A stretch of DNA of 50,599 bases from an uncultured Clostridia bacterium (lineage in GTDB: Bacteria; Bacillota; Clostridia; Oscillospirales; CAG-272), in contig CALXUY010000008.1 of assembly GCA_944391805.1 (NCBI GenBank), positions 1-50,599 of the forward strand, written 5' to 3'. The position numbers were made by a program, and so were the translations under genes. Under the pieces are notes generated by a model. It made no database searches. It worked only from the letters and a program-made list of their open reading frames with translations, and was not told where the DNA came from. Below are positions 35,977-44,601 of this stretch, piece by piece. Each line of letters opens with the position of its first letter. Position 1 is the first letter of the stretch.

Positions 35977-37296
35977 TCAGAGAACCGGGTATCCGGCGTT
36001 GGTGTGTGCTTCAATCAGGTCGTTGCAGAGAGAGACAATCTCATCGGTGGAAAGCTGCGCGCCAGTGTGGGGGTCCATCATCGCGGCCTGATAAATCATC
36101 TCGCGGCTGCCGGTGTGGGCGGCCTCCACGGTGAGCATTTGAGGCCAGATGTTGGAGGAATTCATCGCGGCCAGTTGGAGAGGCAGCTCGCCCACATAGG
36201 TGGGCGTGACGCCGTTGCCGTCCACCAGGCAGGGCACCTCCACGCAGGCGTTGTAGGGCAGATTGGGGATCAGCCCCTTGTTGAGCACGTTGCCGCCGAT
36301 TTTGTAGGGGGTGTTGGTGGCAATCGCCTCCATAATGTACGAGGCATACTCGCGGGAGCGGGTGTGCTGAACACTTCCGCCCTCCATCAGACTCTTGTAC
36401 TGCTCCTCCCATTTGTTGATCTGGTTGATGCAGCGGCGGGGGTATTCGTCCAGCGGAATGTTGAATTTTTCCACCAGATCGTCCCGGCCTGCCTTGAGAT
36501 AGAACGGGTTGTACTCGGCGTTGTGCTCGCTGCTCTCGGTGCAGTAGTAGCCCAGCTTGTCAATGTAATCAAAGCGCACCATGTCGTCGTGCTTTTCGTT
36601 CCGGTTCTTCTCCCGGGCGCGGCGGCGGATCTCGGGATAGAGGTCGTTTCCGTTGCGGTCGGTGATTTCCAGCAGCCAGGCCATGTGGTTGATGCCGGCG
36701 ATCTTGGAGTGGCAGCCCTCGAGATATTCGTTCATATCAAGGCGTTTGAACAGGCTGCTCACGCAGACCTGCACGCTGTGGCAAAGGCCAACCGTTTTGA
36801 CGCCGGTGTGAAGCTGCATGTATCCCGAGAGCATGGCCATGGGATTGGTATAGTTGAGGAACCACGCATCCGGGCAGACCTCCTCCATGTCGTGGGCGAA
36901 GTCCCGGAGCACATGAATGGTGCGCAGTGCGCGGAAGATGCCGCCGATGCCGAGGGTGTCGGCAATGGTCTGGCGCAGGCCGTACTTTTTCGGCACCTCG
37001 AAATCGATGATGGTGCATGGGTCGTAGAGGCCGACCTGAATGGCGTCTACCACAAAATCGGCGTTCCGCAGCGCGTCCTTGCGCTGTTCCACCCCGAGGT
37101 ATTTTTTCACGGTTGCCCGCCCCTGATTGATGGAGTCGTTCATTTTCTGAATCAGGAGGAAGGATTCCTCCAGTCGATGCGCGTTTATGTCATAAAGTGC
37201 GATTTCCATGTCGTGGAAGGCCTCGCAAAGCATGGTGTCTCCAAGTACATTCTTGGAAAATACCGTGCTCCCGGCTCCCATGAAAGTGACTTTCAT
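35977..37296 (-). CDS. melA: Glycoside hydrolase family 4, alpha-galactosidase (MelA) type
   Basis: 439 residues from the ATG at 37296 (AGGAGAAAGATTGGC upstream). The NAD-binding GAGST (7-11), YTNPM (149-153), the Mn-binding LCHSVQ (Cys172, His173) and GINHMAW (His204) are all present. GH4 enzymes cleave alpha-galactosides or glucosides by an NAD- and Mn-dependent redox mechanism in the cytoplasm. The CHSVQ form points to MelA rather than the 6-phospho enzymes. Divergent from the AraC gene at 37446, its likely regulator. Confidence 0.9.
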   Translation of the reverse strand: MKVTFMGAGSTVFSKNVLGDTMLCEAFHDMEIALYDINAHRLEESFLLIQKMNDSINQGRATVKKYLGVEQRKDALRNADFVVDAIQVGLYDPCTIIDFEVPKKYGLRQTIADTLGIGGIFRALRTIHVLRDFAHDMEEVCPDAWFLNYTNPMAMLSGYMQLHTGVKTVGLCHSVQVCVSSLFKRLDMNEYLEGCHSKIAGINHMAWLLEITDRNGNDLYPEIRRRAREKNRNEKHDDMVRFDYIDKLGYYCTESSEHNAEYNPFYLKAGRDDLVEKFNIPLDEYPRRCINQINKWEEQYKSLMEGGSVQHTRSREYASYIMEAIATNTPYKIGGNVLNKGLIPNLPYNACVEVPCLVDGNGVTPTYVGELPLQLAAMNSSNIWPQMLTVEAAHTGSREMIYQAAMMDPHTGAQLSTDEIVSLCNDLIEAHTNAGYPVL

Positions 37297-37385
37297 GCCA
37301 ATCTTTCTCCTTTGTATTCGAGTGGGTTTTTCCCGCATCATTTGCAGGATAACAATATCATACTCTTTTTTTCCGCAAAAAACCA

Positions 37386-37414
37386 TTGCAACAGGTAACA
37401 AAATATGTTATAAT
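37386..37414 (+). promoter_or_regulatory. Promoter of the AraC gene
   Basis: TTGCAA (37386-37391), 17-bp spacer, TATAAT (37409-37414). It lies in the 149-bp divergent region shared with melA; a repeated GTAAC around the -10 could be an operator. Confidence 0.75.
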
Positions 37415-37445
37415 GTAACCATATTTCGGTAGGAGGATGGTTTTT

Positions 37446-38234
37446 ATGCGGATGACCACATTGATGCTGACCAACCGGCACCTCCGGGATCTCAATCCGA
37501 TTCTTGCCGGGGCTGAGAATTGCGAGCCGGGGCATGCCTTCGGCCCGGCCGTGCGCAACTATACACTGCTGCATTATGTGGCGAGCGGAAGGGGCGTTTT
37601 TCAGACCGGAGGCCGAAGCTATCCGGTCGGCCCGGGTGAGGTGTTCCGCATTCTGCCGGGTGAGGTGACCATGTATCAGGCGGATTGGAAGGAGCCATGG
37701 AGCTATCGGTGGGTGGGGTTTGACGGTGGTCTGTCGGACAAATTTGCGTCGCTGCCTCCGGTATTCGCAGTGCCTGCCGGGCTTTCCTACTGCTTTTCGG
37801 TGGAGGACAGCGAGGGCAGCGCGCCGGAATACCGCATTGCCTCCAAGCTCTTCCGGCTCTATGCCGAGCTGTTCGGAGACGCACCGCAAAAGGCCAACTA
37901 TGTGCGGCGGGTGCAGGACTATGTGGAGGCCAGCTATATGCTGAAAATCCGGGTGGAGGAGCTTGCCGCGCAGATGCATCTCGACCGGCGGTATCTCTCC
38001 CGCCTGTTCCGCGAGAAAACCGGACAGACCATTCAGGATTATCTCATCTCTGTGCGCATGGCCGAGGCGATGCGCTGCCTTTCGCAGGGGCTTTCGGTGG
38101 CCGAAACCGCGGAGCGGTGCGGCTACAGCGATGTGTTTCTGTTTTCCAAAATGTTCAAGCGGCGGTTCGGAGCCAGTCCGGCGAATTGGAAAAAAATGCA
38201 GACAGAGGAGAAAAATTCACCGCGGGAGTTGTAA
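37446..38234 (+). CDS. AraC-family transcriptional regulator
   Basis: 262 residues from the ATG at 37446, ten bases after AGGAGG; an ATG at 37437 overlaps that site and is less likely. The N-terminal cupin-type sugar-sensing domain is present (NYTLLHYVASGRGVFQ, GEVFRILPGEVTMYQ). Two helix-turn-helix motifs occupy the last ~100 residues (VEELAAQMHLDRRYLSRLF and AETAERCGYSDVFLFSKMF). It probably senses an alpha-galactoside or related sugar and activates melA across the divergent promoter. Confidence 0.92.
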   Translation: MRMTTLMLTNRHLRDLNPILAGAENCEPGHAFGPAVRNYTLLHYVASGRGVFQTGGRSYPVGPGEVFRILPGEVTMYQADWKEPWSYRWVGFDGGLSDKFASLPPVFAVPAGLSYCFSVEDSEGSAPEYRIASKLFRLYAELFGDAPQKANYVRRVQDYVEASYMLKIRVEELAAQMHLDRRYLSRLFREKTGQTIQDYLISVRMAEAMRCLSQGLSVAETAERCGYSDVFLFSKMFKRRFGASPANWKKMQTEEKNSPREL

Positions 38235-38379
38235 AAGTCTGGGTTTTGTGGTATAATATCCGCAGGAAGCCCGCAGACCGCTTGACGCCGAGCGGGCATT
38301 GGGCCGGCTCACCACCCGCGGCGGTTGGCGGATCTCGCCGCATCGCATAAAACATGAAACGACGTCAGGAGGAGCATCC

Positions 38380-38928
38380 ATGAACATCTGGCACGATATT
38401 GAACCACATCGCATTCAGTCAAACGATTTTGAGGCGGTCATCGAGATACCGAAGGGCAGCAAGTGCAAATATGAGCTGGACAAGTACACCGGGGTGCTCA
38501 AGCTGGACCGCATTCTTTATACCTCCACGCACTATCCGGCCAACTATGGCTTTATCCCGCGCACCTATGCGGACGACGGGGATCCTTTGGACGTTCTGGT
38601 GCTGTGCACCGAGCCGATTTTTCCGCTGACGCTGATCCGGGTTTATCCCATCGGTGTGATGCGGATGCTGGACGGTGGAAAGATGGACGACAAGATCATT
38701 GCGGTTCCGTTCTCGGATCCGAGCTATCTCGGCATTCAGTCGATCGATGCGCTCCCGCCGCACCTGTTTGATGAAATCCTGCACTTTTTCACGGTATACA
38801 AGCAGCTCGAAAACAAGCAGACCGACGTCAAAAGCCTGTTCGGCCCCAGTGAGGCTGTGCGCATTGTGCAGGAGGCGATTGACGGCTATACCGAAAAATT
38901 CGGAGCGGCAGCCGAAGTTCGGCAGTGA
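38380..38928 (+). CDS. ppa: Inorganic pyrophosphatase, family I
   Basis: 182 residues from the ATG at 38380 (AGGAGGAGCATCC upstream; the frame opens earlier without support). EIPKGSKCKYELDKYTG and the metal signature DDGDPLDVLVL (Asp66, Asp68, Asp71) are family hallmarks. DGGKMDDKIIAVP follows. It hydrolyses pyrophosphate in the cytoplasm and drives biosynthetic reactions. The GNAT gene begins 12 bp after its stop. Confidence 0.95.
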   Translation: MNIWHDIEPHRIQSNDFEAVIEIPKGSKCKYELDKYTGVLKLDRILYTSTHYPANYGFIPRTYADDGDPLDVLVLCTEPIFPLTLIRVYPIGVMRMLDGGKMDDKIIAVPFSDPSYLGIQSIDALPPHLFDEILHFFTVYKQLENKQTDVKSLFGPSEAVRIVQEAIDGYTEKFGAAAEVRQ

Positions 38929-38940
38929 CAGGAGCGTTCC

Positions 38941-39381
38941 ATGCACATCAGGGAATTGGGAACCGATGACGTTGCGGAGATCCGGTCTGTCTTTCTCGGG
39001 ATATTCACAGGTGAGCCGTGGAATGACTGTTGGGAGGACCCGGCGCAGTGTCATCAATACATTGTGGAATTGACGGAAAACAGAAATTCGCTGTCGTATG
39101 GCTTATATGAGGGCAATCGGCTCATCGGTATCTCTCTGGGCAGAGTGAAGCACTGGTATGCCGGAACCGAATATTGGATAGACGAGTTCGGGATTCTTCC
39201 GCAGCACCAGGGAAGGGGCGCCGGCACGGAGCTCCTCTCCATGATTGCACAACGGTTGAAGAGCAGGGGAATTGTGGGCATGGTGCTCTTGACCGAACGG
39301 GAGATGCCGGCCTGCCGTTTTTACATCCAAAACGGATTTGAGACAAGAGAGGAACAGGTATTTCTTGTAAAAATGCTGTGA
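38941..39381 (+). CDS. GNAT-family N-acetyltransferase
   Basis: 146 residues. The acetyl-CoA binding motif A is FGILPQHQGRGAGTELLSMI, with the Q/RxxGxG/A signature; motif B is ACRFYIQNGF. The substrate is not predictable. CAGGAGCGTTCC precedes the ATG. Short spacing after ppa suggests one transcript. Confidence 0.88.
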   Translation: MHIRELGTDDVAEIRSVFLGIFTGEPWNDCWEDPAQCHQYIVELTENRNSLSYGLYEGNRLIGISLGRVKHWYAGTEYWIDEFGILPQHQGRGAGTELLSMIAQRLKSRGIVGMVLLTEREMPACRFYIQNGFETREEQVFLVKML

Positions 39382-39479
39382 ACCGTCGCAGGAATATCGG
39401 TCGGACCATTTGCGTGTCTCGCTTTTCTGCTTTTGCGTATTTTTTGTGAACAAAATTTCATAAAGTTGCCGGAAAGATA

Positions 39480-39508
39480 TTGACAAATTGTGCGTCCTTG
39501 TGTATAAT
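39480..39508 (+). promoter_or_regulatory. Promoter of the DUF4234 gene
   Basis: TTGACA (39480-39485), 17-bp spacer, TATAAT (39503-39508): a perfect consensus. A GCGGTGACAAC-like region follows before AAAGGAGACG. Confidence 0.85.
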
Positions 39509-39561
39509 AATGTTGTCACCGCCATGAGCGGGGCAACATTTATACATAAAGGAGACGTTCC

Positions 39562-39915
39562 ATGAAAAGAAGCATCCCTGTGTCCGTTATTTTGTCAATT
39601 GTCACCTGTGGTATTTATGGTATTTATTGGATGATTATGCTGAACAATGAGCTCAATCGGCTCAGCAACCATCCAAAGGATATGGGGGGAGGCTTGGTCT
39701 TTTTGCTGAGCATCGTCACTTGCGGACTATATGCCTTGTTTTGGTATTATAAGATGGGGAAGCAATGCGATGAGCTGCGCGCCATGCGCGGCGAGATGTC
39801 CGACAACAGCGGGGTGATCTTCCTGTTGGTCGGTCTGCTTGGCTTTGGCATCATCAATTACTGCCTGATGCAGGACAATATCAACAAAACGCTGGAGCAG
39901 CCTCCGCAATTCTGA
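39562..39915 (+). CDS. DUF4234 membrane protein
   Basis: 117 residues with three membrane segments. The duplicated signature LSIVTCGIYGIYW (about 11-23) and LSIVTCGLYALFWYYK (about 49-64) is characteristic of DUF4234. The C-terminal segment is GVIFLLVGLLGFGIINYCLMQDNIN. Function unknown. AAAGGAGACGTTCC precedes the ATG. The consensus promoter suggests steady, high expression. Confidence 0.85.
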   Translation: MKRSIPVSVILSIVTCGIYGIYWMIMLNNELNRLSNHPKDMGGGLVFLLSIVTCGLYALFWYYKMGKQCDELRAMRGEMSDNSGVIFLLVGLLGFGIINYCLMQDNINKTLEQPPQF

Positions 39916-39937
39916 AAATGGTAATGATATAAAAGTC

Positions 39938-40012
39938 GGGTGCTTCTTGCCCGGCGCCGACCCGTGCGGAATCGCACGGCACCGGATGCCGCGCGGGGAG
40001 CACCCTGCTTTT
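39938..40012 (+). terminator. Terminator of the DUF4234 gene
   Basis: GGGTGCT pairs with AGCACCC around a GC-rich branched stem, then TGCTTTT. Confidence 0.6.
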
Positions 40013-40064
40013 GATTGGCCGGTTACAGGCACCCGGATGTTGATGTGTGTCTGTCGGATTTTGC

Positions 40065-40093
40065 TTGATTTTTGCCGCGGAATATGCTATAAT
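40065..40093 (+). promoter_or_regulatory. Promoter of mutY
   Basis: TTGATT (40065-40070), 17-bp spacer, TATAAT (40088-40093). Confidence 0.75.
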
Positions 40094-40178
40094 GAGAGCG
40101 GCAGTTCTGCGCGCCGGTATGTGTCCGGTACAGGCGGTATGGCGGGCGGAGTCGAGAACGGAAAGGAACATCGGAAAA

Positions 40179-41237
40179 ATGGAACAACTGTTGCAGCCGG
40201 AGGCAGTGGAGGCTTTGCTCCGGTGGTATGAAACACATCGCAGGGATCTGCCTTGGCGGCACACCAAGGATCCGTATCGCATCTGGATATCGGAAATCAT
40301 GCTGCAGCAAACCCGCGTAGAGGCGGTAAAGCCTTATTATACGCGCTTTTTGGAGGCGTTTCCGGATGTTGCGGCGTTGGCCGAAGCGCCTGAGCAGAAG
40401 CTGATGAAGCTATGGGAGGGACTTGGCTACTACAGCCGCGCGCGCAATCTGCAAAAGGCGGCAAAAACCGTGGTCGAGCGGTATGGCGGAGAGATGCCGG
40501 CCGACGAAGAGGCACTGCGGGGATTGTGCGGCATCGGCGATTATACTGCCGGAGCCATTGCCTCCATCGCCTTCGGCATCCGCGCACCGGCGGTGGACGG
40601 CAATGTTCTGCGGGTGCTCTCCCGTGTTTGCGGTTCGTATGACGATATTGCAAAGCAGGAAACCAAAAAGAAGTGGAGCGAGGCCCTGCGCTCGTCTATC
40701 CCCGAGGATGCAGGCAGCTTTGCGCAGGCGATGATTGAAATCGGCGCGGTGGTCTGCGTGCCGAACGGTGAGGCAAAGTGCGGCGAATGCCCGTTGGAGC
40801 CATACTGCGCTGCGGCAAAGCAGCATCTGACCGATGTGCTGCCGGTTCGCTCGGCCAAAAAGCCGAGACGGGTTGAGGATTTAACCGTGCTGCTGATCCG
40901 GGACGGTGTGCGCACCGCGCTGCATCAGCGCCCCAAAAAGGGACTGCTGGCGGGGCTGTATGAGCTGCCCAATCTGCCGGGGCATCTGGAGGAGGACACG
41001 CTCCCGGAGGTCATCCGGGGGCTGGGCTTCGAGCCGCTGCGCATCCGGCGGATTGAGGATTCCAAACATATTTTCACGCATATTGAGTGGCATATGATCG
41101 CCTATACCGTGCAGATTGCGCCTGAATTTGACGGTTTCCACGCGCAGTCCGGTATGCTGCTGGTGGAAAACGGCGACCTGCGCGCGCATTATGCGGTTCC
41201 GTCGGCCTTTTCGGCATATACGAAATATCTGTGGTAA
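40179..41237 (+). CDS. mutY: A/G-specific adenine glycosylase
   Basis: 352 residues from the ATG at 40179 (AAAGGAACATCGGAAAA upstream; 132 bp of open frame before it are ignored). The catalytic Glu39 is in SEIMLQQTR, and the helix-hairpin-helix GIGDYTAGAI and Asp139 of PAVDGNVLRV are intact. The iron-sulphur cysteines run C-x7-C-x2-C-x5-C (VCVPNGEAKCGECPLEPYC); the family norm is x6 in the first gap, so one residue is inserted. A C-terminal NUDIX-like 8-oxoG recognition domain follows. It removes adenine mispaired with 8-oxoguanine. Confidence 0.93.
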   Translation: MEQLLQPEAVEALLRWYETHRRDLPWRHTKDPYRIWISEIMLQQTRVEAVKPYYTRFLEAFPDVAALAEAPEQKLMKLWEGLGYYSRARNLQKAAKTVVERYGGEMPADEEALRGLCGIGDYTAGAIASIAFGIRAPAVDGNVLRVLSRVCGSYDDIAKQETKKKWSEALRSSIPEDAGSFAQAMIEIGAVVCVPNGEAKCGECPLEPYCAAAKQHLTDVLPVRSAKKPRRVEDLTVLLIRDGVRTALHQRPKKGLLAGLYELPNLPGHLEEDTLPEVIRGLGFEPLRIRRIEDSKHIFTHIEWHMIAYTVQIAPEFDGFHAQSGMLLVENGDLRAHYAVPSAFSAYTKYLW

Positions 41238-41386
41238 GCGGCCACGGCTCGGTCGGAATTTCCGGGGGCGGAACCGCTCCCTTCTTTGACTGTTTTGATT
41301 GGGGGACTGCCCGGCGCCTCTTTACCCGACAGGCGGGATGCGGGGCACAAATCGGCATCCTTCATCTGGAATTTTATGCAGAACGG

Positions 41387-41415
41387 TTGCTTTTTTTCGC
41401 GGAATGTGTTACAAT
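41387..41415 (+). promoter_or_regulatory. Promoter of the lipid kinase gene
   Basis: TTGCTT (41387-41392), 17-bp spacer, TACAAT (41410-41415). Confidence 0.7.
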
Positions 41416-41451
41416 AAGGAGAACGAACGGATCAAGAAAGGACCTCCTGAC

Positions 41452-42438
41452 ATGAAATATATTTTTGTGATCAATCCTGCCGCGGGCAGAATCAATTCCT
41501 TTACGGAAATCAAGACCGAACTGGAGCGTGAGCTGAACGGGAAAATGGATTATGAGCTTTACCGGACGCAGGCGCCGGGGGATGCAACCGCATATATCCG
41601 GGAGTATTGCCGCACGCATCCCGAGCCGGTCCGGTTTTATGCCTGCGGAGGAGACGGGACGCTGAATGAGGTGGTCAACGGAGCGGTCGGTTTTGCGCAG
41701 GCGTCGGTTGGCTGCTATCCGTGCGGGTCTGGCAATGACTTTGTCAAATATTACGGAGGCAGCAAGCAGTTCCTGAATCTGCGCGCCCAGCTCGAGGCCA
41801 CCGAGGAGAGCATTGATCTGATGCGTGTGGGCAACAAATACGCCATCAACGCCACCCATTTCGGCTTTGATTCCTGTGTGGCAAAGACCGTGATCAATGT
41901 CCGGCGCAAAAAGCTGATCGGAGGCAGGAACGCCTACACCACCGGGGTGCTGGTGGGGCTGTTCCGCGCGATGAAGAACCGATGCCGTGTCACTGTGGAC
42001 GGACGCTTGCTCAACCCTGACGGGGTGATTCTGCTGTGCACCATTGCAAACGGACAGTATGTGGGCGGTTCCTTCCGCTGCGCGCCGCGCTCGGTCAACT
42101 GCGACGGGCTGCTGGAGGTTTGCCTGGTGCATCCGGTTTCGCACATCAAATTTATGAATCTGATGAAGTTTTATACCGATGGGACGCATATCGGGAACCC
42201 GAAGTTTGACCGGATTCTGGAATATTGCCGCGGCAGGCGCATTGAGGTGGAAGCGCCCGAGGGCTTTGTATACTCGTTTGACGGGGAGCTGGTGACGCAG
42301 AACCGGTTTACCGTGGAGGTAGCGACCCGTGCCATCCGGTTTGCCGTACCGAAGGGCGCCAAGGCCATCGTAGACCCCGCATACATCCCGCAGTCCTGTG
42401 TGGACGCCACACGGGCGGAATCGCGCTCCGGCGTTTGA
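41452..42438 (+). CDS. Diacylglycerol/lipid kinase family protein
   Basis: 328 residues from the ATG at 41452 (AAAGGACCTCCTGAC upstream). The DAGK catalytic motifs FVINPAAG, ACGGDGTLNEVVNG and YPCGSGNDF are intact, and the C-terminal beta domain (FVYSFDGE, then VEVATRAIRFAVP) is complete. It phosphorylates diacylglycerol or a related lipid, recycling it to phospholipid synthesis. Single gene, followed by a bidirectional terminator now split by element C. Confidence 0.9.
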   Translation: MKYIFVINPAAGRINSFTEIKTELERELNGKMDYELYRTQAPGDATAYIREYCRTHPEPVRFYACGGDGTLNEVVNGAVGFAQASVGCYPCGSGNDFVKYYGGSKQFLNLRAQLEATEESIDLMRVGNKYAINATHFGFDSCVAKTVINVRRKKLIGGRNAYTTGVLVGLFRAMKNRCRVTVDGRLLNPDGVILLCTIANGQYVGGSFRCAPRSVNCDGLLEVCLVHPVSHIKFMNLMKFYTDGTHIGNPKFDRILEYCRGRRIEVEAPEGFVYSFDGELVTQNRFTVEVATRAIRFAVPKGAKAIVDPAYIPQSCVDATRAESRSGV

Positions 42439-42457
42439 CGCTTTCATTGTATATGAT

Positions 42458-42496
42458 CAAAAAAACCGCTGTTTCCGGTTTCCGGAAATCAGCGGT
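42458..42496. terminator. Terminator hairpin duplicated around element C, left copy
   Basis: A run of seven A, then the stem ACCGCTG.TTTCCGG/CCGGAAATCAGCGGT (42465-42496). Element C follows directly, so this copy has lost its T-tract. Confidence 0.85.
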
Positions 42497-42733
42497 CAGA
42501 CTGTAGACCAAAGCAACGGCTTTCGTCAGTGTGCCGAAAGTTTTGATCAAACTTTTTCAAAAGTTTGCGGGGTGGAGGGCGCGAAGCCCTCCTCGACGCC
42601 CGCAGGCGGCGAAATTCCTCTATACGGCGTTTTCTTTTTGCCAAGCTTTTTCTTTGCGCCTACATGCTCAAAGAAAAAGCGGACGAACGCTTTTGTGCAA
42701 TTTTTATTTGGTGCGCCTTTTGTCTACAACCTC
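42497..42733 (+). mobile_element. Hairpin-duplicating MITE-like element, copy C
   Basis: About 237 bp. Left end CAGACTGTAGACCAAAGC; right end GCGCCTTTTGTCTACAACCT. Internal stem GCTTTTTCTTTG/CAAAGAAAAAGC as in copy A. The centre carries AAACTTTTTCAAAAGTTT and GGAGGGC-GCGA-AGCCCTCC hairpins. Flanked by identical 32-bp terminator stems (42465-42496 and 42734-42765). Confidence 0.85.
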
Positions 42734-42771
42734 ACCGCTGTTTCCGGTTTCCGGAAATCAGCGGTTTTTTT
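42734..42771. terminator. Terminator hairpin duplicated around element C, right copy
   Basis: The same 32-bp stem as 42465-42496, identical in every base, followed by seven T but with no A-tract before it. Confidence 0.85.
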
Positions 42772-42844
42772 GTATGCTTTTTTGGAAATCGGGAAAACTG
42801 TGTGCGAAAACATCCGAAAATCCAAAGAGAAAGGAGACCCGTTT

Positions 42845-43744
42845 ATGAAGCGCCTGACTCATGTCCGGCTTCGGCCATCCAGATTGCCGGTCTGCTGCTT
42901 GCTGCTCTGCGGATGTCTGCTCTGCTCATCCTGCCGGGAGCGGCCGTTTTCCCCCGAGCGTGAGATTCATGTGTTCACACGGGAGGACGGCTCCGGGACA
43001 CGCACGGCGTTTGAGGAGCTGTTCGGCCTGCTGGAGACCGACCCGGACGGCAAGCGTGCCAGTATGACACAGCCTGAGGCGGTGGTGGCGCGCTCCAACG
43101 GCGTGGTGCTTTCGGGTGTTTCGGCGGATCCGGCGGCAATCGGTTACCTGTCGGTCGGCTCGCTGAATCACACGGTCCGGGCGCTTCCCATCGACGGCGA
43201 GATGCCGACCGAGGAGGCCATCCGCTCGGGCAGGTATCCTGCGGCCCGGCCGTTTTCTTTGGTCACATGCGGTGCGCTTTCCGCTCCGGCTGCGGATTTT
43301 CTGCGCTTTGTCTTTTCCAGGGAGGGGCAGAACACGGTTTCTTCGGCCGGCTATGTCCCGGTTTGCGATGGGGAGCATTTTGTGTCAAGCGGCGTCTCCG
43401 GCAAGGTGGTGCTGGTTGGCTCCTCCTCGGTCTCACCTGTCATGGAAAAGCTGCGGGAGGCCTACTTCCTGTTGAACACCGCGGTGAACATCGAGATTCA
43501 GACCAGCGATTCTTCCTCCGGGATCCGGAGTGTGGCCGGCGATGACTGTGATTTCGGAATGGCATCCCGTTCGCTCAATGCGGGTGAACGCGCACAGGGG
43601 CTGGAGGAGCATAGCATTGCATTGGATGGCATTGCAGTGGTGGTGCACCCCGAAAACACCGCCGCGGGACTGACCTCCGGGCAGGTGAGGGATATATATC
43701 TTGGAAAGGCGGTTTTCTGGCATGATGCGGGTGTCGTGCAATGA
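42845..43744 (+). CDS. pstS: Phosphate ABC transporter substrate-binding lipoprotein, permuted
   Basis: 299 residues. A signal peptide ends in the lipobox LCSSC (Cys30). The phosphate-binding motif TREDGSGTRTAFEE is near the N-terminus (46-60). GSSSVSPVMEKL, which opens a classical PstS, comes only at about 192. It is followed by MASRSLN, ALDGIAVVVHPEN and LTSGQVRDIYLGKAVFW at the very end. The two halves are thus in reverse order compared with classical PstS (circular permutation); I recall similar proteins in other Clostridia. AAAGGAGACCCGTTT precedes the start. Its stop overlaps pstC (ATGA). Confidence 0.88.
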   Translation: MKRLTHVRLRPSRLPVCCLLLCGCLLCSSCRERPFSPEREIHVFTREDGSGTRTAFEELFGLLETDPDGKRASMTQPEAVVARSNGVVLSGVSADPAAIGYLSVGSLNHTVRALPIDGEMPTEEAIRSGRYPAARPFSLVTCGALSAPAADFLRFVFSREGQNTVSSAGYVPVCDGEHFVSSGVSGKVVLVGSSSVSPVMEKLREAYFLLNTAVNIEIQTSDSSSGIRSVAGDDCDFGMASRSLNAGERAQGLEEHSIALDGIAVVVHPENTAAGLTSGQVRDIYLGKAVFWHDAGVVQ

Positions 43745-44601
43745 GGCGGGGACAGACCTTTGAGCGGCTGATGCAGACGGTGTTCTTTCTGTGCGCCTGC
43801 GTGGCGGTGGCCTCGGTGATTCTCATCTGCATCTTTCTGTTTTCGGGCGGCGCTCCGGCTCTGAAGGAGATCGGCGTGCTGCGCTTTCTGACCGGCCGTC
43901 GGTGGGAGCCGGGACGGGAAACCTTCGGCGTGCTGACGATGATTGCCGGGAGCTTTGCCGTGACGCTGGGAGCGGTTCTGCTGGGGGTGCCGGTCGGCAT
44001 CCTGACCGCGGTTTATCTCTCCTTTTTCTGCCCGCCAAAGCTCCGGCGGGTGCTGCGTCCGGCGGTGGATCTGCTGGCAGGCATCCCGTCGGTGGTATAT
44101 GGCTTTTTCGGGCTGACGGTTCTGGTTCCGGCGGTGCGCCGCCTGTTTGGCGGGAGCGGCTATTCGGTGCTGGCGGTTTCGGCGGTGCTCGCCATTATGA
44201 TTCTGCCAACCGTGGTCAGCGTGTCCGAGTCCTCGCTGTCTGCCGTCGGCGATGGGTATTACGAGGGCGCGCGGGCACTGGGAGCGGGGCATGAGCGCAG
44301 CGTGTTCCGGGTGATGCTGCCGGCCGCCCGGTCGGGGATTTCGGCCGCGGTCACGCTGGGGCTTGGCCGTGCAATCGGAGAATCGATGGCGGTGGTGATG
44401 GTGGCGGGGAATCAGGCCATCTTCCCCAAGAGCCTGCTGGTCGGCACCCGCACGCTCACCTCCAATATCGTTCTGGAGATGGGATATGCGGCCGATCTGC
44501 ATGCCGATGCGCTGATTGCCACCGGCGTGGTCCTGTTTGTGATTGTGATGCTGAACAATCTGATTTTCGCACTGCTGCGCAGAAGGAGGATGAAGAAATG
44601 A
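43741..44601 (+). CDS. pstC: Phosphate ABC transporter permease PstC
   Basis: 286 residues, six membrane segments. The permease EAA-like loop is YEGARALGAGHERSVFRVMLPAARSGI, with the preceding GIPSVVYGFFGL typical of Pst permeases. It pairs with PstA to form the channel for phosphate. ATGA overlaps at both ends (with pstS and pstA) show tight translational coupling. Confidence 0.93.
   Translation: MRRGQTFERLMQTVFFLCACVAVASVILICIFLFSGGAPALKEIGVLRFLTGRRWEPGRETFGVLTMIAGSFAVTLGAVLLGVPVGILTAVYLSFFCPPKLRRVLRPAVDLLAGIPSVVYGFFGLTVLVPAVRRLFGGSGYSVLAVSAVLAIMILPTVVSVSESSLSAVGDGYYEGARALGAGHERSVFRVMLPAARSGISAAVTLGLGRAIGESMAVVMVAGNQAIFPKSLLVGTRTLTSNIVLEMGYAADLHADALIATGVVLFVIVMLNNLIFALLRRRRMKK

Noticed and set aside
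35746..37398. 550-codon open frame on the plus strand over melA
   Set aside because: Shadow of the GH4 gene, whose catalytic motifs are intact on the minus strand; it also starts within mobile element B.
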